DNA of 64,000 bases from Saccharibacillus sp. CPCC 101409 (GTDB lineage Bacteria > Bacillota > Bacilli > Paenibacillales > Paenibacillaceae). A program made the position numbers and the translations under genes. The DNA is taken from the NCBI RefSeq assembly GCF_030518235.1, contig NZ_JAULSA010000014.1, positions 1 through 64,000 on the forward strand, read 5' to 3'. A model generated the notes under the pieces. That model saw nothing but the letters and a program-made list of their open reading frames with translations. It ran no database searches and had not been told where the DNA came from. Positions 61,282-64,000 of this stretch are shown piece by piece (position 1 is the stretch's first letter; each line of letters begins with the position of its first letter).

Positions 61282-61752
61282 ATGTCTTTGTTTGCCGAGT
61301 TTAGACTGCTGCCGGTTGACCGGCTGGATGAGCTTGAACGACACGCGGACGTCGAGGCCGAGGGATTTGCGGAGTTCGGCGCTTTTGTTGAAAGCCATTC
61401 CAGGAGATTATCCGACTACGACGGCTCGGGTTATGTCTATTCGACGCTGCTGGAATACTTGTTCGAGCAGCAGATCGATCTGGAGGAATCGGCATTCGGC
61501 GAACTGGCAGCCCGATTGTCCGGCTGGCGGTATTCGCTCTGTCTGCTGCTGACGGAAGAACATAAGCGCGAGTATCTGGAGATGCTGAATCCCGACAACT
61601 TCGACCCGGTTGAGCTGGGCTGTTTCTACAACGATTTTAACGATACGCAAAGTACCGATATGGGCGGCCCGATGCTGGAAGCGACTCGGGTGCTGCATCG
61701 CAATCTGCGGGAAGTCGGTCCGGAAACGGTGCTGATGCTGACGCTGGAATAA
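61282..61752 (+). CDS. Hypothetical protein
   Basis: A 156-aa acidic helical protein beginning MSLFAEFRLLPVDRLDEL. ATG 61282 is preferred over the overlapping GTG 61273 because AAGGAAGGG (61264-61272) suits it. There is no signal peptide or membrane span. It recalls small DUF1877-like or SMI-neighbourhood proteins but I could not assign a family. It follows the HTH gene by 5 nt. Confidence 0.6.
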   Translation: MSLFAEFRLLPVDRLDELERHADVEAEGFAEFGAFVESHSRRLSDYDGSGYVYSTLLEYLFEQQIDLEESAFGELAARLSGWRYSLCLLLTEEHKREYLEMLNPDNFDPVELGCFYNDFNDTQSTDMGGPMLEATRVLHRNLREVGPETVLMLTLE

Positions 61753-61785
61753 ACCTATAACGATAGCGCAGGAGGGGATTGGAGA

Positions 61786-61896
61786 ATGTCTGTGACTTTG
61801 CAGTTGGCCGGTCCCGAAGACGCGCCGCTGATTCACGAAATGCAGGTCCGCTCTTTTACGCCGCTGGTTTTTTATGAAAAAGAGGTGAATTCATGA
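61786..61896 (+). pseudogene. GNAT acetyltransferase, N-terminal remnant
   Basis: A 36-codon frame with GGAGGGGATTGGAGA upstream. It reads LQLAGPEDAPLIHEMQVRSF, the characteristic start of GNAT acetyltransferases, then ends after about 36 residues. The body of the enzyme is missing. Its TGA overlaps the ATG of the next gene, so the leftover ribosome binding site may now feed that gene. Confidence 0.6.
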
Positions 61897-62285
61897 TCCG
61901 CAGCCATCAGGTGATGGATCTGTTTCTCGAAGCCTGTCCTTCCTATCGAAAAAGACTGGAGCGTTATATCGAAGACAATTACGAGCCCGAAGATAAGCGG
62001 CTGCCGTATATCGAACTGGCGGATTTCGCGAAACATGTATTCGATCTGTACAGCCAGGAGCGAACCGAGGAATTCGAAGCGATCTTCGAAACGGTGGAAA
62101 CTCTCCAAACGGAAGGCGATCAGGAAACGAAAGAACTGGCGATCGTCGGTTTTCTGGAAGATTTGCAGAATGTAATTCTAAGCAGCGGCAGTGTACAACT
62201 GGAAGACTTCGTGCCTTTTCTGGGACCGGTGTCCCGAAGCAGCTGGCGGCAGCTGATCGATTACTGGGACGGGAAAAAGGTCTGA
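61893..62285 (+). CDS. Hypothetical helical protein, DUF7674-like
   Basis: A 130-aa acidic, mostly helical protein. The segment LPYIELADFAKHVFDLYSQ and the ending SRSSWRQLIDYWDGKK resemble the DUF7674 group of small cytosolic proteins; this is tentative and no function is known. AAAGAGGTG lies before ATG 61893, which overlaps the stop of the GNAT remnant. Confidence 0.6.
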   Translation: MIRSHQVMDLFLEACPSYRKRLERYIEDNYEPEDKRLPYIELADFAKHVFDLYSQERTEEFEAIFETVETLQTEGDQETKELAIVGFLEDLQNVILSSGSVQLEDFVPFLGPVSRSSWRQLIDYWDGKKV

Positions 62286-62317
62286 ACGGGATTAGCCTGT
62301 ACTGGCGGGAATAGGGC

Positions 62318-62375
62318 GTGTACGCAAACTCCGAAGGAAGCAGATAAAGATGCACGTCGCTGAGTTTGCGTACAC
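62318..62375. other. Long perfect hairpin
   Basis: GTGTACGCAAACTC (62318-62331) and GAGTTTGCGTACAC (62362-62375) are perfectly complementary, with a 30-nt loop. There is no T-tract on either strand, so it is not a standard terminator. It lies in the 174-bp gap before the lipoprotein gene at 62460. Confidence 0.75.
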
Positions 62376-62459
62376 GGCCTAAAAACGGACGAACTTTTTC
62401 GCTCGACTGCGCGTTTATAGAGTAAACAAATCGGGCGATACGAAAGGAGTGCCGACTCT

Positions 62460-62855
62460 ATGCCGGTCAAACGAATTTTTCTCGCGGTCGGATTGATGCT
62501 TTGTATGCTGACGACTGCCTGCGCGCCCGCGCAGGAACGCCAGACTCAATCGGTATCGACGAGCAATCCCACCGCTTCCGATCTTCTTGAATCGAATCCC
62601 GGCGCAAGTTTGTTTATGTATCAGGGGACCGTTTATATGGCCGGTGTGGATTGGGTCGATGAACTCGAACTGACGCGCGGCGAACCGGCGGCGGAAGTGC
62701 TCCGGCAGAGCGCAAACGGTGAGGGATTTGAGAACGGAATGGCTAACAAGTTGGAAAAAGGCACGATCCTGTATGAGGCGGCGGAGCGTTCGGATGTGCT
62801 AATCGCCGATACGCCGGAAGACGAGATCCGTTTTTACGGAATGGTCGAAGGGTAA
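62460..62855 (+). CDS. Hypothetical lipoprotein
   Basis: A 131-aa protein with a lipoprotein signal peptide (lipobox TTAC, Cys about residue 21) and AAAGGAGTG before the ATG. The mature part, with MYQGTVYMAGVDWVDEL and LEKGTILYEA, may be a small beta-rich extracytoplasmic domain. Function unknown. It is the first of three consecutive small lipoprotein genes. Confidence 0.7.
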   Translation: MPVKRIFLAVGLMLCMLTTACAPAQERQTQSVSTSNPTASDLLESNPGASLFMYQGTVYMAGVDWVDELELTRGEPAAEVLRQSANGEGFENGMANKLEKGTILYEAAERSDVLIADTPEDEIRFYGMVEG

Positions 62856-62894
62856 ATGTTGAAAAATAACGAAATTTCTCAAAGGAGGCCGACG

Positions 62895-63287
62895 ATGCGA
62901 AAACGATGGATCATCCCGATCCTGCTCGCCGTACTCCTGTCCGGCTGCGGAGCCGGGCAGAAACAGGCGAAAGAATCCAAAACGGTAACGCTAAACTGTT
63001 TGACCGAGCTGGCGGATCAGTCGCCCTGCGAAGATTTCTCGTCCGCGGACGCCGAGGTGGTCGAGGCTTTTGAACAGGCGGCCGCCGGCGCAGTAGAGTT
63101 AAAAGGCGATATGAATTATACCGCGGAGTACCGGATGGATTTCTCGACGCGGGAACAGTCTTACGAGCTGTCGCTGGGTTCGGACCGCGAGATGAAAGGG
63201 CTGCTGCTCAAGGTGCCGAATACGTCCGTGGGCTATGAGATCGAGATCGAAGCGGCCAACAAACTGAGAGATATTTTAGGCAAGTAA
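62895..63287 (+). CDS. Hypothetical lipoprotein
   Basis: A 130-aa protein; ATG 62895 follows AAAGGAGG, chosen over an upstream in-frame ATG at 62856. The signal peptide ends in lipobox LSGC (about residue 16). The mature domain has two Cys residues (about 34 and 43) that could form a disulfide. No family recognised. It is probably co-transcribed with its lipoprotein neighbours. Confidence 0.7.
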   Translation: MRKRWIIPILLAVLLSGCGAGQKQAKESKTVTLNCLTELADQSPCEDFSSADAEVVEAFEQAAAGAVELKGDMNYTAEYRMDFSTREQSYELSLGSDREMKGLLLKVPNTSVGYEIEIEAANKLRDILGK

Positions 63288-63310
63288 AAAGAATGGGAGG
63301 AATGAACGAG

Positions 63311-64000
63311 ATGAATCGAACAAAGTTGTGCGTATCCAGCCTGCTGCTTGCGGGCCTGATTACCGCCTGCGGAGAAAATTCCGCTCTCGCGACGGCATCC
63401 GCTTCCTCGGCTGCTCCGCCTCAGGCCGCCTCTGCGTCCGCCAGGCCGAAAGCGGTCGCCGAAGCCCGGCTGATTCCGGCGGGCTGGCATGCGCTGCTGC
63501 AGCCGAACGGCGGATTGGCGCGGACCGAAGGGGACTTGAACAAGGACGGGATTCCCGACCTTGCGCTGGTCATCGAGCAGGACGGCGAAGACGGAGAGCC
63601 GCTGCCGCGTTCGCTGCTGCTGGCGTTCGGCGACGGCAAGGGCGCTTATCGCCTGTCCGAGATTGCCGAACGCGTCGTGCTGAGCGCGGACGAAGGCGGC
63701 GTATGGGGCGATCCGTTTCGCAGCGTCGCAATCGAGCGGGGAGCCGTCGTGATCCGGCACTACGGCGGCAGCGCCGACCGTTGGTACAATACGTTCCGCT
63801 TCCGCTACCAGAACGAAGATTGGGTATTGATCGGCATCACCCGGGGCGTATACTTTACAGGAAACGAGCTGCCTGAGGAAGCCGACGAAGACGACTTCAA
63901 TCTGCTTACCGGAGACTATACGAGCAAGCGCACGGACAGCGAAGGACAGGTGCGCGAGAAGAAGGGCAACCAGGGCAAAAAGCCGCTGATTTCAATCGAA
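63311..64000 (+). CDS. Hypothetical lipoprotein, cut by window end
   Basis: The frame is open from ATG 63311 to the window edge (230 codons, incomplete). GGGAGG at 63295-63300 supports this start over ATG 63302. The signal peptide ends in lipobox ITAC (about residue 19), followed by an Ala/Ser-rich linker (about 22-45). The next part, GDLNKDGIPDLALVIEQ, looks like an FG-GAP/VCBS-type calcium-binding repeat (DLNKDGIPDL), a pattern common in extracellular proteins. Function unknown. Confidence 0.75.
   Translation, partial: MNRTKLCVSSLLLAGLITACGENSALATASASSAAPPQAASASARPKAVAEARLIPAGWHALLQPNGGLARTEGDLNKDGIPDLALVIEQDGEDGEPLPRSLLLAFGDGKGAYRLSEIAERVVLSADEGGVWGDPFRSVAIERGAVVIRHYGGSADRWYNTFRFRYQNEDWVLIGITRGVYFTGNELPEEADEDDFNLLTGDYTSKRTDSEGQVREKKGNQGKKPLISIE

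Noticed and set aside
1-64000. tRNA, rRNA, riboswitch or replication origin
   Set aside because: No cloverleaf-like sequence, rRNA segment, known riboswitch core or DnaA-box cluster was recognised by eye; a covariance-model scan would be needed to exclude small RNAs.

Overview
The window looks like chromosomal DNA of a Gram-positive, GC-rich member of the Paenibacillaceae (Paenibacillus or Saccharibacillus type; inferred). The evidence is strong AAAGGAGG-type ribosome binding sites, lipoprotein signal peptides, YesM/YesN-type and membrane-anchored AraC regulators, LplB/YtcP-type sugar permeases and a Btr-like AraC/siderophore-binding fusion. No rRNA, tRNA or CRISPR array was seen. Most genes are visibly GC-rich; two stretches (about 1-2280 and 8239-12297) are clearly AT-rich and look acquired.

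Layout. 1-2280: AT-rich accessory segment with a HEPN-like protein between palindromic repeats, a divergent small-protein/HTH pair around a clear operator, and a second regulator. 2275-5980: Fur-controlled siderophore-iron module (binding lipoprotein, FhuF-like reductase, Btr-like activator). 6030-7651: DUF4303-like, DJ-1/PfpI and ankyrin proteins. 7753-13006: mobile-element scar with a decayed IS30 transposase, a lone 1352-aa nuclease-STAND NTPase that is probably an anti-phage defence protein, and an IS3 remnant whose deletion cut off a TetR gene. 13124-16076: hydrolase, TetR plus SDR with a clear promoter/operator, and a phosphatase-like fragment.

16443-56068 is dominated by four sugar (CUT1) ABC import systems, each with two permeases and one binding lipoprotein but no ATPase. 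Each has its own regulator: three membrane-anchored AraC proteins and one YesM/YesN two-component pair. The first is linked to an Asp-box sialidase-like protein and a DapA/NanA-family lyase. The fourth is linked to a GH88 unsaturated glucuronyl hydrolase and a heparinase II/III-like lyase, suggesting use of uronic-acid polysaccharides. Between systems 2 and 3 lies a block of small housekeeping and unknown genes (31737-40330).

56098-64000: SMI1/KNR4-like protein, small kinase, ketopantoate-reductase-like protein with divergent TetR, an ABC exporter overlapping an HTH gene, several small unknown genes and gene remnants, and three consecutive lipoproteins, the last cut by the window end.

The two most notable items are the nuclease-STAND protein (8239-12297) and a long palindromic intergenic element present twice in opposite orientation (27712-27907 and 53831-54090) whose stems show compensatory changes.
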